Positions 17,545 to 26,382 of a DNA stretch of 32,458 nt are shown in pieces. This DNA comes from Gammaproteobacteria bacterium (GTDB taxonomy: Bacteria; Pseudomonadota; Gammaproteobacteria; PIWD01). The notes under the pieces were generated by a model. That model was not told where the DNA came from. It was given only the letters and a program-made list of their open reading frames with translations, and made no database searches. The DNA lies in NCBI GenBank assembly GCA_003354005.1, contig PIWD01000017.1, positions 1 through 32,458 on the forward strand, given 5' to 3'. The position numbers were made by a program, and so were the translations under genes. Numbering within the stretch: the stretch's first letter is position 1; each line of letters opens with the position of its first letter.

Positions 17545-18207
17545 CTAATTAGCTATACCTAAGCCCCTTCCTAACCTCTGTGAAACCTGCTCAATATCAC
17601 CATCACCATCAACTCTTAGGTAGCATGGAGCTTGTGCATCACCACGCTGTCGACAATTTTGATAATAGGCAGTCAGTGGTTCTGTTTGCTTATGATAAAT
17701 CTGTAGTCGCTTGTATACTGTCTCTTCGCAATCATCCTTACGCTTAATCAAAGGTTCGCCCGTGAGATTATCCAGCCCCTGCCGTTTAGGCGGATTATAC
17801 TCAGCATGATAAACGCGCCCAGAAACAGGGTGTACAAGTCGCCCCGTAAGTCTCTTCAGCAATGAACTCTGCGCAACAACCAGCTCCACAACATAATCAA
17901 TCACTATGTTATTGTCTTTCAAACTGTTAGCTTGTACCCTTGTTCGTGGGAATCCGTCCAATAAAAAACCACGTCGACAATCTGGCTGTGCTAACCGCTC
18001 TAGCATCAGTTTGACGATCAATTGATCCGACACCAGCTCTCCCGATTCCATCACCCTTTTGACTTGGCAACCCAGAGGACTCTTCGCTAAAACCGCTGCT
18101 CGCAACGTATCACCCGTTGCAATCAACGGTATTTTTGCGCGCATCGCAAGGTAAGCAGACTGTGTGCCTTTACCAGACCCTGGAGGCCCAAATAAAATAA
18201 TTCTCAT
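17545..18207 (-). CDS. adk: Adenylate kinase
   Basis: 220 residues from ATG 18207 (MRIILFGPPGSGKGTQSAYL), matching the E. coli start; a GTG at 18216 adds three residues. AMP + ATP to 2 ADP. P-loop GPPGSGKGTQ, ATGDTLRAA, GFLLDGFPRTRVQA and the long-form lid (LTGRLVHPVSGRVYHAEYNPPK, residues about 122-143, with KRKDDCEETV) are present. The lid lacks a four-Cys zinc site, as in Gram-negatives. It is convergent with spoT (26-nt gap) and may be read from the ypjD side. Confidence 0.96.
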   Translation of the reverse strand: MRIILFGPPGSGKGTQSAYLAMRAKIPLIATGDTLRAAVLAKSPLGCQVKRVMESGELVSDQLIVKLMLERLAQPDCRRGFLLDGFPRTRVQANSLKDNNIVIDYVVELVVAQSSLLKRLTGRLVHPVSGRVYHAEYNPPKRQGLDNLTGEPLIKRKDDCEETVYKRLQIYHKQTEPLTAYYQNCRQRGDAQAPCYLRVDGDGDIEQVSQRLGRGLGIAN

Positions 18208-18283
18208 ATATTGCACATTTCTCTAATCACTGCCTGACCATTCGCTACAATAAACAGTAAAACTTCCAACTTCCGAAAGAATT

Positions 18284-18520
18284 TTATACCACATTCGGAT
18301 ACAAAATCCAAGCCAATGCGGCACAAGCAAGCCCTAAGCACAACAAAGTAATTGGCACCTCAATACGTTTTACACGACCTCTCCTAAAATATTCCAAAAA
18401 ATCTACAAGTGATATCAGCAGAAGAAATCCAGCGACTAAAGCAATAACTTTATAAAAACCAACTCCAGCACTCTGACTGATCTCAGTAATACTAGCAACA
18501 CCCACAAAAAAATCAGACAT
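18284..18520 (-). CDS. Small protein with two membrane helices; IcmD/DotP-like layout
   Basis: 78 residues from ATG 18520 (MSDFFVGVASITEIS); an in-frame start at 18583 would add 21 charged residues. It has two hydrophobic segments (about 24-42 and 55-73) with a basic loop FRRGRVKRIEVP between them. The pattern of a short N-terminal region, helix, basic loop, P-I-T-L-L-x-L-G and helix ending near a Pro resembles the small IcmD/DotP-type or VirB2-like inner-membrane components of type IV secretion, from memory and only in layout. No secretion genes lie nearby. It sits between ypjD and adk, same strand. Function unknown. Confidence 0.6.
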   Translation of the reverse strand: MSDFFVGVASITEISQSAGVGFYKVIALVAGFLLLISLVDFLEYFRRGRVKRIEVPITLLCLGLACAALAWILYPNVV

Positions 18521-18612
18521 TATCTTTATCCCATTCCTATTCTCAATATCTCTCTGACATCCTCGCCTCTGCTGATAAAACATTTTTTACTGCATTCACA
18601 TCAGCATTTTCT

Positions 18613-19389
18613 TCATACCCACGACAAGCCGTAAGCTGTAAGGCAATAAAGGATGCTTAGTACCAATAAGCTCAAAAATGTACCATACAATGCAGGCAAC
18701 CCACGCCAACCAAAGCGATAATGCCCTAGCAATAAAATACCCAATACACACCAAACGATCGTTGTTAATAGAACCTTCAACCACCACATTGTTAAGTCAT
18801 GTGATATAAAAAAAATTAAGCTCGTGGTCAGTTCTACGCTTAGTAACACAAAGAGTACGGCAATAAGACGAAACAATAGCCATTCCGTTGTTTGTAGTGG
18901 TGGAAATGCCTGAATCCAACTTATCGTGTGTGGCTTACGTAAACAACAATGCTGGAAGTATACGAACAATGCCAACAACACAACCAACAATAACATACTC
19001 GAGACAACAAGCGACAGTACAACATGGAGCAATAATTTAGGTAGTAACACCGTCTTGATAATGACAGATGTTCTGTACTGCACCCATATAATCGATAAAA
19101 TAGCAAGCAAGCTAACAGGCAACCAAAGTTTGTATAATGCCTTCATCCAACTGAACAACAAAATAAATACAGCAAGCAACCAGACGACACAAGCTACCAA
19201 ATTAGCTAAGCTAAGATCCTGCCCACCCGCAATATCAATCCATTGATGCAATAATATTGCATGCAACACAAGTGCTAGCACATCAACTAAATAAATAGCA
19301 CGAAATTTAAGGATCTGCTTCCTAAACATCCATCCATGCATTATTGCAGAACTTAAATAAAGGATACTAACGAGACTTACTAACCACAT
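18613..19389 (-). CDS. ypjD: CcsA/CcmC-superfamily inner-membrane protein YpjD
   Basis: 258 residues from ATG 19389 (MWLVSLVSILYLS); a start at 19419 is possible but overlaps the ffh promoter. It has eight or so hydrophobic helices. Family landmarks shared with E. coli YpjD: LSLANLVACVVWLL, LLLHVVLSLVV, FPPLQTTEWLLFRLIAVLF and LLLGHYRFGWRG near the C-terminus. YpjD belongs to the cytochrome c assembly (CcsA) superfamily, and the conserved histidines (HVVLS, GHYRFGW) could handle haem, but its role is not settled. It is divergent from ffh, as in E. coli, which supports the name. Confidence 0.88.
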   Translation of the reverse strand: MWLVSLVSILYLSSAIMHGWMFRKQILKFRAIYLVDVLALVLHAILLHQWIDIAGGQDLSLANLVACVVWLLAVFILLFSWMKALYKLWLPVSLLAILSIIWVQYRTSVIIKTVLLPKLLLHVVLSLVVSSMLLLVVLLALFVYFQHCCLRKPHTISWIQAFPPLQTTEWLLFRLIAVLFVLLSVELTTSLIFFISHDLTMWWLKVLLTTIVWCVLGILLLGHYRFGWRGLPALYGTFLSLLVLSILYCLTAYGLSWV

Positions 19390-19403
19390 TGTTGTATTTC
19401 CAT

Positions 19404-19433
19404 TTGACTTATATACCAAAACTAGGGTATTAT
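19404..19433 (+). promoter_or_regulatory. Sigma-70 promoter of ffh
   Basis: TTGACT (19404-19409), 18-bp spacer, TATTAT (19428-19433), 33 bp before the ffh ATG. It overlaps the longer possible ypjD start, which argues for the ATG at 19389 for ypjD. Confidence 0.55.
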
Positions 19434-19465
19434 TTTACCACGTTACGGAAATACTAGGAACAATT

Positions 19466-20821
19466 ATGGCTCTCTTCCAACAACTTAACACACAATTATC
19501 ACAAGCATTTAAACATATCACTGGACAAAGTCGTTTGACCGAAAAAAATATTCAAGATACCTTGCAGGAGATTCGTATTGCCCTGTTAGATGCCGACGTT
19601 GCCCTATCAGTTTGTGATAATTTTCTCAATGATGTTCGCAAGCAATGCACCCAAGAGCGCATTAAGGTTGTAGATCAATTAAGCCCTAGAGAGACGCTGA
19701 TTAAAATCATTCACGATGAGATGACAGCCCTGCTCGGTAGCAGCCACACTGATATTAATCTAAAAGTACGAGCACCTGCCGTCATCTTGCTTGCTGGCCT
19801 ACAAGGTTGTGGTAAAACAACGAGTACCATTAAGTTGGCTCACTTTCTACAGAATCAGTATAAAAAGTCAGTGATGGTCACCAGTACGGACGTACATCGT
19901 CCTGCAGCGATTGAACAATTGGCACTACTGGCCGAACAGGCACAAATTACCTGCCATCCTAGTGACAGCCATCAAAAACCGACTCATATCGCTAAGACAG
20001 CACTGCAACAAGCGAAGATAAATCTTATTGACGTACTCATTATCGACACGGCGGGACGGCTTCACGTCGATCGGGCAATGATGAAAGAAATCCAAGAACT
20101 TCACAAACTCACACAGCCAATCGAAGTATTATTTGTTGTCGATAGCATGACGGGTCAAGATGCTGTCAATACTGCCCAAGCCTTTCATAAGGCTCTACCT
20201 TTAACGGGCATTGTTTTGACAAAAGTTGACGGTGATGCACGTGGAGGAGCTGCCCTGTCAATGCGTGCAATCACTGGAAAACCCATTAAATTTATGGGGA
20301 CTGGTGAGAAATTTGATGATTTTGAACGCTTTCACCCCGAACGTATCGCATCTCGCGTGCTGGATAGAGGGGATATTGTTTCCCTAGTGGAAACAGTACA
20401 CAAAAAAGTTGACCAGCAGAAGGCCGAAAAATTTGCTAAGAAGATGAAAAAAGGCAAGTCGTTTACTTTTGAGGATTTCTTAGAGCAATTACAACAGCTT
20501 CGCCAATTAGGTGGCATGCGCACAATCATAGATAAATTGCCAGGACTTAACCAATTACCACCTCAATTGATGGAACAGCTTGGAGATGAAGATAAATTTA
20601 AGTCGATTGAGGCTATTATTTTATCGATGACTAAGAAGGAACGTCGTTACCCTGCACTACTACTCAATGCTTCACGTAAAAAACGTATTGCACGTGGCTC
20701 TGGCACTCAGTTACAAGCTGTCACACAGGTTATCTCACAATTTAATAAAGTACAGAAGATGATGAAGAAATTAAAGGGCAATCAGATTATGCAGATGCTT
20801 TCACGTATGTCACCACACTAA
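19466..20821 (+). CDS. ffh: Signal recognition particle GTPase Ffh (SRP54)
   Basis: 451 residues (E. coli 453). It binds 4.5S RNA and signal peptides and delivers ribosomes to FtsY. N domain residues 1-90; G domain with GLQGCGKTTSTIKLA (about 108), TSTDVHRPAAIEQL, IDTAGRLHVD, TKVDGDARGGAALS; then the Met-rich M domain with FTFEDFLEQLQQLRQLGGM and RIARGSGTQLQAV (RNA-binding), ending MMKKLKGNQIMQMLSRM. It is complete. The neighbouring rpsP cluster found downstream in many relatives is absent; a convergent orphan follows after 15 nt. Confidence 0.97.
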   Translation: MALFQQLNTQLSQAFKHITGQSRLTEKNIQDTLQEIRIALLDADVALSVCDNFLNDVRKQCTQERIKVVDQLSPRETLIKIIHDEMTALLGSSHTDINLKVRAPAVILLAGLQGCGKTTSTIKLAHFLQNQYKKSVMVTSTDVHRPAAIEQLALLAEQAQITCHPSDSHQKPTHIAKTALQQAKINLIDVLIIDTAGRLHVDRAMMKEIQELHKLTQPIEVLFVVDSMTGQDAVNTAQAFHKALPLTGIVLTKVDGDARGGAALSMRAITGKPIKFMGTGEKFDDFERFHPERIASRVLDRGDIVSLVETVHKKVDQQKAEKFAKKMKKGKSFTFEDFLEQLQQLRQLGGMRTIIDKLPGLNQLPPQLMEQLGDEDKFKSIEAIILSMTKKERRYPALLLNASRKKRIARGSGTQLQAVTQVISQFNKVQKMMKKLKGNQIMQMLSRMSPH

Positions 20822-20836
20822 GCTATTAAGACGTCG

Positions 20837-21643
20837 CTAGATCGAGTTGGGCGCATTATCGACTGAGACTTCCACGATAATTTCTTCTCCATTCGTTGGT
20901 ACAAAACTCATTAAATAATCTGCCAAGCTATCACTCCTCACCGCTTTATTCTGGCTTCCACACTCCTGCAACAACTGGAAAGCAGTCACACGAAGTATAA
21001 GAAAAAATATGCTATACGCCAGAATGGTTAACACAACGAATACCCAAGAAACTACAGCATAAAAATGAAGCATTGCTGGCATCATCAATAGGCTCAAAAG
21101 TGCCATATTTGCAAGCACGCTCAGCACAGCAGCAAAACCCCACCTGACCCACCTGACTTTATCAACCCCATTATCTAAATCAACAAATTCTACCTTCTGC
21201 TTCATACGAACAACAACCCACATTATTTCTGGAATAAGGCATAGAAAGTGTATCAATAGTGCTGGTAATAGTGTTGGAAAAAACAAACTCCCCAGCATAA
21301 TAAGCAACATACAACTTGAGCCTGCTGCACTATAGAGACTCGACATACACTCTGGGAAACTTTTTGATTTATCTCTGCAAAAAACATAACCCAAAACAAA
21401 GCATGTTGTCGAGATAAAGAATATGATTTGAAAAACCATGGTTACGGCAACCGCAACCGACAAGAAATAGATCACCAACAGAACCACCCAACTCAATATG
21501 GCAAACGAAACCATCAGACCATCATAATGAGCACGTGTCAATTTACTTAAAAAATTTTTGACAGCACCCCAAGCACTGCTCAAACTTGACTTTATTCGTT
21601 GCCCCACGGACGCTACGAACGTTTTTAGTTTCTCTATAGCCAC
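20837..21643 (-). CDS. Orphan multi-spanning membrane protein
   Basis: 268 residues from a GTG at 21643 (MAIEKLKTFVASVG) with GGGATG a few bases upstream. A frame open to an ATG at 21757 would add 38 residues encoded largely by palindromic repeat B and lacks a ribosome site, so I prefer the GTG, with low certainty. A helical, basic N-terminal segment (KLKTFVASVGQRIKSSLSSA) precedes about six hydrophobic helices in three hairpins separated by loops (CRDKSKSFPE, VRMKQKVEFVDLDN). The C-terminus is polar and acidic. No family is recognised. It is divergent from rpmE across repeat B, the same arrangement as the orphan at 13685-14212 next to gmk. Confidence 0.6.
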   Translation of the reverse strand: MAIEKLKTFVASVGQRIKSSLSSAWGAVKNFLSKLTRAHYDGLMVSFAILSWVVLLVIYFLSVAVAVTMVFQIIFFISTTCFVLGYVFCRDKSKSFPECMSSLYSAAGSSCMLLIMLGSLFFPTLLPALLIHFLCLIPEIMWVVVRMKQKVEFVDLDNGVDKVRWVRWGFAAVLSVLANMALLSLLMMPAMLHFYAVVSWVFVVLTILAYSIFFLILRVTAFQLLQECGSQNKAVRSDSLADYLMSFVPTNGEEIIVEVSVDNAPNSI

Positions 21644-21733
21644 TATACATCCCAACCATTCTGTTAAAAATTCAAAGTGGTACTCATTGTACCACAACAA
21701 CAGACAGCCCGTCAAACACACATCAGCAACATT

Positions 21734-21780
21734 AGCTGCTCCCGCTAATGCAACCATATATTACGCTAGTGGGAGTGGCT
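21734..21780. repeat. Palindromic repeat B, copy 2
   Basis: AGCTGCTCCCGCTA pairs with TAGTGGGAGTGGCT through G-T tolerant pairs, loop about 19 bases. The central 33 bases align without gaps to copy 1 (14295-14345) in either orientation with nine or ten differences. It lies 80 bp before rpmE and just upstream of the divergent orphan gene. Confidence 0.7.
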
Positions 21781-21798
21781 GAAAAATTAAAGCCATAC

Positions 21799-21827
21799 TT
21801 GCTTTCCAGCATGATACATTATACTAT
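21799..21827 (+). promoter_or_regulatory. Sigma-70-like promoter of rpmE
   Basis: TTGCTT (21799-21804), 17-bp spacer, TACTAT (21822-21827), 33 bp before the rpmE start. Confidence 0.45.
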
Positions 21828-21860
21828 AGTGGTCACCCTTAAAGAGAGACGAGCAAAATT

Positions 21861-22112
21861 ATGGCAAAATGTGAACTCCATCCTGCTTATGGTGTTATTT
21901 CATTTCGATGCAGTTGTGGCAATGTACTAAAAACACGATCAACACTAAATGCCCAAGAAACTGGAGATGCTGATATGCAAATTGAAGTGTGTTCTAAATG
22001 TCATCCATTCTATACGGGTGGACACAAATTAATTGATACAGCTGGACGTATTGATCGCTTTGAGAAGAAATACAAGCACACCACAGCAAGCAAATCTGTT
22101 GACACAAAATAG
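21861..22112 (+). CDS. rpmE: 50S ribosomal protein bL31, zinc-ribbon form
   Basis: 83 residues (E. coli 70). CELHPAYGVISFRCSCGNV and EVCSKCHPFYTG supply the Cys residues of the zinc-binding (C+) form; TAGRIDRFEKKY is the usual C-terminal signature. A short insert between the Cys pairs (STLNAQETGDADMQ) and a longer tail make it slightly larger than E. coli. The zinc-binding form is commonly paired with a zinc-free paralogue regulated by Zur elsewhere; none is seen here. It is convergent with recJ, 7-nt gap. Confidence 0.96.
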   Translation: MAKCELHPAYGVISFRCSCGNVLKTRSTLNAQETGDADMQIEVCSKCHPFYTGGHKLIDTAGRIDRFEKKYKHTTASKSVDTK

Positions 22113-22119
22113 AGTAGCC

Positions 22120-23874
22120 TTATCCTATACGCTTTCTTACACGCATATGTTCAACAATCATTTGGAGTTTGCGTGTGCCCAGATACTGGTTGATCGATAG
22201 ACGATAAACTAAGTAGACTGTTTGACACCGGTGGTTGGGCCACTGCTCTAAATCAACATTGAAGGCAATAGCTTCTATTTGACGGCGACTATTCGGTACT
22301 TGCAGGTGTAGTTTTAAATGACGATATCCGAGAATTTGTTGATCACACACGCTAAATTCACCTTCAAAAATCGGCTCTGGAAAGCACTGTCCCCATGGGC
22401 CTGCTTGAATGAGTTGTTCTGCCATTCCCATAGTTAATTGCTGGTCTGTCAGTACACCATCACTATAAATCACACGATCAAGCATTTCAGGAGTTAAACA
22501 TTCTGCAACTTGCGCGTCAAATATGCGTGTAAACTCTACATAATGCTCCTTAAGTATAGTTAAACCTGCTGCCATCGCATGCCCGCCGAATTTAAGCAAT
22601 AAGCTGGGATAACGTGCAACAATATTTGCCAAGACATCACGAATGTGCACGCCCGCAATTGAGCGAGCTGACGCCCTTAGATGCTTGTCATTCTCCTGGG
22701 TGAATATAATAACTGGACGATGAACTCTATCCTTAATACGTGCTGCCAAAATACCAATTACACCCTGATGCCATTTGGGATTAAATAAACAAAGACCACT
22801 AGGCAAGCCTTCTTTTTCCAAATGTAACTTTTCTACAATAGCAACTGCCTCTGCCTGCATATCTTTTTCAATCTCGCGACGTTCGTGGTTTAACTGATCA
22901 AGCTGACTGGCAAGTGATAAGGCTTTATTAAAATCAGTTTCTAGCAAACAGGCAATACCGATCGACATATCTTTCAAACGCCCTGCAGCATTGAGGCGTG
23001 GCGCGATCTTGAAAGCAAAGTCACTGGCAGTCAATGCTGTACTATCACAGCGAGCAATTTGTAATAGTGCACGTATCCCCGTGCTGAATTGACCACGACG
23101 GATGCGTTGCAAACCATGGTAGATTAAAATACGATTATTGTAATCCAATGGCACAACATCAGCCACCGTCCCTAGTGCCACCAAATCGAGCAGCTGAGCC
23201 ATATTAGGTTCAGAGATACCCTGCTCTTGAAACCAATTTTTCTCTCGTAAATGAGCCCGTAACGCCAGCATAACATAAAAAATAACACCAACACCTGCCA
23301 ACGTTTTACTGGCAAATTGGTCTTCTCTCTGATTTGGATTAACAATTGCTAAGGCATTGGGCAAGCTATCGGCTGGCAAATGATGATCTGTAATAATAAC
23401 CTGCACCCCATGCTTATTAGCTAATTCAACACCCTCACAACTCGTGATGCCGTTGTCTACAGTGATCATAAGTTGTGGCTGATAGCGTTCGATAGCAACA
23501 GATACAATTTCAGGTGTAAGACCATAACCATATTCAAAACGATTCGGAACCAAGTAATTTATTTGTTTTAACCCAAACAATTGTAAGGCAAGAACCGTCA
23601 ACGCAGTACTGGTTGCACCATCAGCATCAAAATCACCAATCACAACTATACGCTTTTGTTCTTGCAGTGCTGCATACAAGCCTTGTACAGCTCCCGTGAT
23701 GCCGCTTAAATCTCGATAGGGCAATAATCGGTTCAAATTCCGATCCAATTGCTCTACGCTCGTTACACCACGTGCAATCAGTATCCTCGAGATCAAAGGA
23801 TCTACCCCCGATAGTGAAATACTGCGTGATACATCACGTTGTTTAACCAAAATTGTCATTATTATTTCACTCAC
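22120..23874 (-). CDS. recJ: Single-stranded-DNA-specific exonuclease RecJ
   Basis: 584 residues (E. coli 577); ATG at 23874, with a second at 23859 (MTILVKQRDVSRS) possibly the true start. A 5'-3' ssDNA exonuclease in recombination and mismatch repair. DHH-family motifs: VVIGDFDADGATSTAL (about residue 75), MITVDNGITS, VIITDHHLPAD; DHHA1 domain with FGGHAMAAGLTI and GVIGILAARIKDRVHRPV. The C-terminal OB-like part follows (QQILGYRHLKLHLQV). It appears complete. Confidence 0.96.
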   Translation of the reverse strand: MSEIIMTILVKQRDVSRSISLSGVDPLISRILIARGVTSVEQLDRNLNRLLPYRDLSGITGAVQGLYAALQEQKRIVVIGDFDADGATSTALTVLALQLFGLKQINYLVPNRFEYGYGLTPEIVSVAIERYQPQLMITVDNGITSCEGVELANKHGVQVIITDHHLPADSLPNALAIVNPNQREDQFASKTLAGVGVIFYVMLALRAHLREKNWFQEQGISEPNMAQLLDLVALGTVADVVPLDYNNRILIYHGLQRIRRGQFSTGIRALLQIARCDSTALTASDFAFKIAPRLNAAGRLKDMSIGIACLLETDFNKALSLASQLDQLNHERREIEKDMQAEAVAIVEKLHLEKEGLPSGLCLFNPKWHQGVIGILAARIKDRVHRPVIIFTQENDKHLRASARSIAGVHIRDVLANIVARYPSLLLKFGGHAMAAGLTILKEHYVEFTRIFDAQVAECLTPEMLDRVIYSDGVLTDQQLTMGMAEQLIQAGPWGQCFPEPIFEGEFSVCDQQILGYRHLKLHLQVPNSRRQIEAIAFNVDLEQWPNHRCQTVYLVYRLSINQYLGTRKLQMIVEHMRVRKRIG

Positions 23875-23971
23875 CTATTGATGCGTCTGACTATCCGAGA
23901 CATACCGTTCAATGCAGCATTTATAGATGACTCACCTCAACTTAAAGTGGTTTAACTATAATTTGCAGCCT

Positions 23972-24001
23972 TTGACAAAACCTAGAAACTTAGAGTATAC
24001 T
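23972..24001 (+). promoter_or_regulatory. Sigma-70 promoter of gltA
   Basis: Consensus TTGACA (23972-23977), 18-bp spacer, TATACT (23996-24001), 34 bp before the gltA ATG. Confidence 0.6.
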
Positions 24002-24034
24002 CAATGTCTGTCCAACAGAATATAGAACAGTGCT

Positions 24035-25318
24035 ATGAAACAATATGAACCACCGTTTGTCACACTTACATTAAGTGATGGCACAACAATCAAGCTTGCA
24101 ACAAAACGTGATCGTTTCGATCGTGTGTTTATTGACACAAGCGTGTTGTTTAGCCAATACGGGGTATGTGCTTACGATGTAGGCTTACAATCGACTGCTA
24201 TCTGTCAATCAGCCATTACTTTTATCAATGGCGAGAAAGGCACACTACTCTACCGCGGTTATCCGATCGAACAACTAGCTGAACAACATGATTTCACAGA
24301 TGTGAGCTACTTGCTATTGTACGGCGAGCGACCCACAGGCAAAGAGAAAGAGCAGTTTACAGAAAAAATACGGCATAATAGTGCGATACAGAGCGAATTA
24401 CACCTCTTTCTTAACAGCTTTCAACATGATGCACACCCAATGTCGATGCTACTTGCCAATGTTGCTGCACTATCTTCTTTTTACCAACAAGATTTTGATA
24501 TCAATCAGCCAGAACAACGTAAATTAGCCGCGGTACAACTTATTGCAAAGATACCAACACTAGCTGCGATGGCTTACCAACACAGCTTAGGTCGCTCACC
24601 TACCCCTCCTCAAGATGAAATGGGTTATGCTGAAAATTTCCTGCATATGCTGCACAATGTTCCTGGCAAGCAATACACCCCCCACCCACTATTTGTTAAG
24701 GCTCTCGACACAATTTTAACCTTACACGCAGACCATGAGCAAAATGCTTCAACATCCAGTGTACGTGCTGTGGCTTCAACTGGTTCTAATCCGTTTGCCT
24801 GCGTTTGCGCTGGCTTAGCAGCATTATGGGGGCCTGCACACGGTGGGGCAAATGAAGCCTGTCTTAAGATGCTACAAGCCATTGGTGACGAAAGTCATAT
24901 TGACACTTACATCAAGCGTGCTAAAAACCCAGACGACCCCTTCCGCTTGATGGGATTTGGGCACCGCGTCTATAAATACTATGACCCCCGCGCAAAAATC
25001 ATGCAGAAAATATGTCATGACGTGCTAAAGGTGCTAGGAAACCAAAACGACCCTCTATTCAAATTGGCGAATAGCTTAGAAAAAATCGCGCTAGAAGATG
25101 ACTATTTTGTTGAGCGAAAACTCTACCCCAATGTTGATTTTTACTCAGGCATTGTTTTAAAAGCCCTAGGCATTCCAGCTAATATGTTTACGGTGATCTT
25201 TGCTATTGCTCGCACAACTGGCTGGATGGCTCATTGGCTTGAAATGATGGATAGCAGCTACCGCATCAATCGTCCACGCCAGATTTATCTAGGCTTCCCC
25301 CAACGTGATATCACCTAG
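24035..25318 (+). CDS. gltA: Citrate synthase (type II)
   Basis: 427 residues, same as E. coli. It condenses oxaloacetate and acetyl-CoA, entering the TCA cycle. FINGEKGTLLYRGYPIEQLA, GPAHGGANEACLKML (first catalytic His), GFGHRVYKYYDPRAKIM (second His) and VDFYSGIVLKALGIP (catalytic Asp) are intact. The hexameric, NADH-sensitive Gram-negative form is inferred from length and the N-terminal beta domain (FVTLTLSDGTTIKL). No other TCA genes flank it; IS-derived sequence begins 20 bp after the stop. Confidence 0.97.
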   Translation: MKQYEPPFVTLTLSDGTTIKLATKRDRFDRVFIDTSVLFSQYGVCAYDVGLQSTAICQSAITFINGEKGTLLYRGYPIEQLAEQHDFTDVSYLLLYGERPTGKEKEQFTEKIRHNSAIQSELHLFLNSFQHDAHPMSMLLANVAALSSFYQQDFDINQPEQRKLAAVQLIAKIPTLAAMAYQHSLGRSPTPPQDEMGYAENFLHMLHNVPGKQYTPHPLFVKALDTILTLHADHEQNASTSSVRAVASTGSNPFACVCAGLAALWGPAHGGANEACLKMLQAIGDESHIDTYIKRAKNPDDPFRLMGFGHRVYKYYDPRAKIMQKICHDVLKVLGNQNDPLFKLANSLEKIALEDDYFVERKLYPNVDFYSGIVLKALGIPANMFTVIFAIARTTGWMAHWLEMMDSSYRINRPRQIYLGFPQRDIT

Positions 25319-25338
25319 AAAGCAAGGATAAACCACCG

Positions 25339-25600
25339 CAGTTTATCAAGCTTGCCGTAAGACTTACTCGTTCAGGTGGAGGATGCAAGAGTCCCTGCTA
25401 GTCGAGTGCCTCTCGTGATCTTCGGTATTTTGTTGACTATTCCACACTAATCTGTTACAGCTCGCTCTAGCGACAGGGCATGATCGTGTTAGCCTGTGGA
25501 GAGATGTCATTAGCTGATTCGATGAAGCAGAAACCTCTGGTAATGGGCGACCAACAACCAGCTTAGTAATCCCCTTTCTTTAGGGAGGGGAGGATGTCAA
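25339..25600 (+). mobile_element. IS200/IS605-derived remnant or MITE, left arm
   Basis: About 262 bp that recur inverted at 26383-26669 with roughly 80-85 percent identity by eye and a deletion of some 23 nt here. The outer part (25339-25470) is non-coding and may be the left end. The inner part encodes the last 31 residues of TnpB (25471-25566) and then a classic right end (25568-25600), CCCCTTTCTTTAGGGAGGGG followed by AGGATGTCAA. Such right ends form the 3' part of TnpB guide RNA. There is no transposase gene. Confidence 0.78.
25471..25566 (+). pseudogene. TnpB C-terminal fragment
   Basis: Thirty-one codons and a TAG, reading RQGMIVLACGEMSLADSM then KQKPLVMGDQQPA. The ACGE...SMKQ(K/E)P ending is characteristic of IS200/IS605 TnpB proteins just after the zinc-ribbon region. 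A TAG lies directly upstream in frame, and no RuvC or zinc-finger motif remains, so it is a fragment. Confidence 0.75.
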
Positions 25601-25715
25601 GATGATAATATAATGTTTTCTGTATATTGTCTTATCAGCACGGACTAGCACTATCGGAAGCTTAGTAGTTTATGTTTTGATCGGTCATCTTACATTTTAC
25701 ATTCATAACTTTCCT

Positions 25716-26350
25716 CTATTTGAATGACTCCATGCTGCAACAAAAAATTTCCCCTCTGATAATCCTCCTGCCTCCACTGAGCATTCTCCTGCATACACTG
25801 ACCCCGCCACTGACCCCAAAAGTCACTATCGTCACTATCAACTGATTATTCGTAGCCCACCGAGCACTCTCCGTAGTCCACCGAGCACTCTCACTGCTCC
25901 AATTATTAGTTATACTCAACAACGGCAACTCATCTTGCCTCCGCCAATTCCTCAGTCGCCTCTGCAGATTCCTCTGCTGCCTCCCCTCCTTCCTATTCCG
26001 TATCATCTTCTGCGGAAGCCACTGCTCATGCGAATCAAGCTCCTGCTTAAACAAATCACGATGCCGATCAATCGCCCGATCAATCAGCGGGATAAGCAAA
26101 TTAATATCCGGCGTCTGCCTAGCCTGCTGCTGACGCTGATCATCCCTTGCCGTACTGTATGAGCATATCATTGAAATTAATACTATACATCCAATAAAAG
26201 CAGATAACACGCATAAGATAACCGATAGAAAGTATAAACCAACAGAAATTCCAACAAAAAACAAAAGGGTCACGCCAACTTGAAAAATGACCAGCCAGTA
26301 AAGCCACTCTTATGTTCTCTCTGAGATGTATTGCCAGATTTACTAAGCAT
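25716..26350 (-). pseudogene. Frameshifted orphan membrane-protein gene between inverted remnants
   Basis: An ATG at 26350 with a strong AAGGGGG 7 nt upstream begins MLSKSGNTSQREHKSGFTG and stops after 26 codons. A +1 shift near the TTTTT at about 26286-26291 joins it to the frame that runs 26273 to 25716. That frame has one or two hydrophobic helices (LLFFVGISVGLYFLSVILCV, then FIGCIVLISMI), a charged Arg/Gln-rich middle (RQQQARQ...RRLRNWRRQDE) and a short tandem repeat SARWTTESARWAT. A GTG at 26273 could start a 185-residue version but lacks a ribosome site. The family is unknown. The start M-L-S-K recalls the orphan at 13685-14212. It is either a broken gene or one with slippage. Confidence 0.5.
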
Positions 26351-26382
26351 CGTATTACCCCCTTTTTTAAACTGAAAGCTAA

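Noticed and set aside
23730..23747. GGTTCAAATTCCGATCC resembling a tRNA T-arm
   Set aside because: It lies inside recJ coding sequence and no acceptor, D or anticodon arms can be built around it.
25935..26162. Plus-strand Pro/Leu-rich 75-codon frame
   Set aside because: It is the complement of the Arg/Gln-rich part of the minus-strand gene and has no ribosome site.
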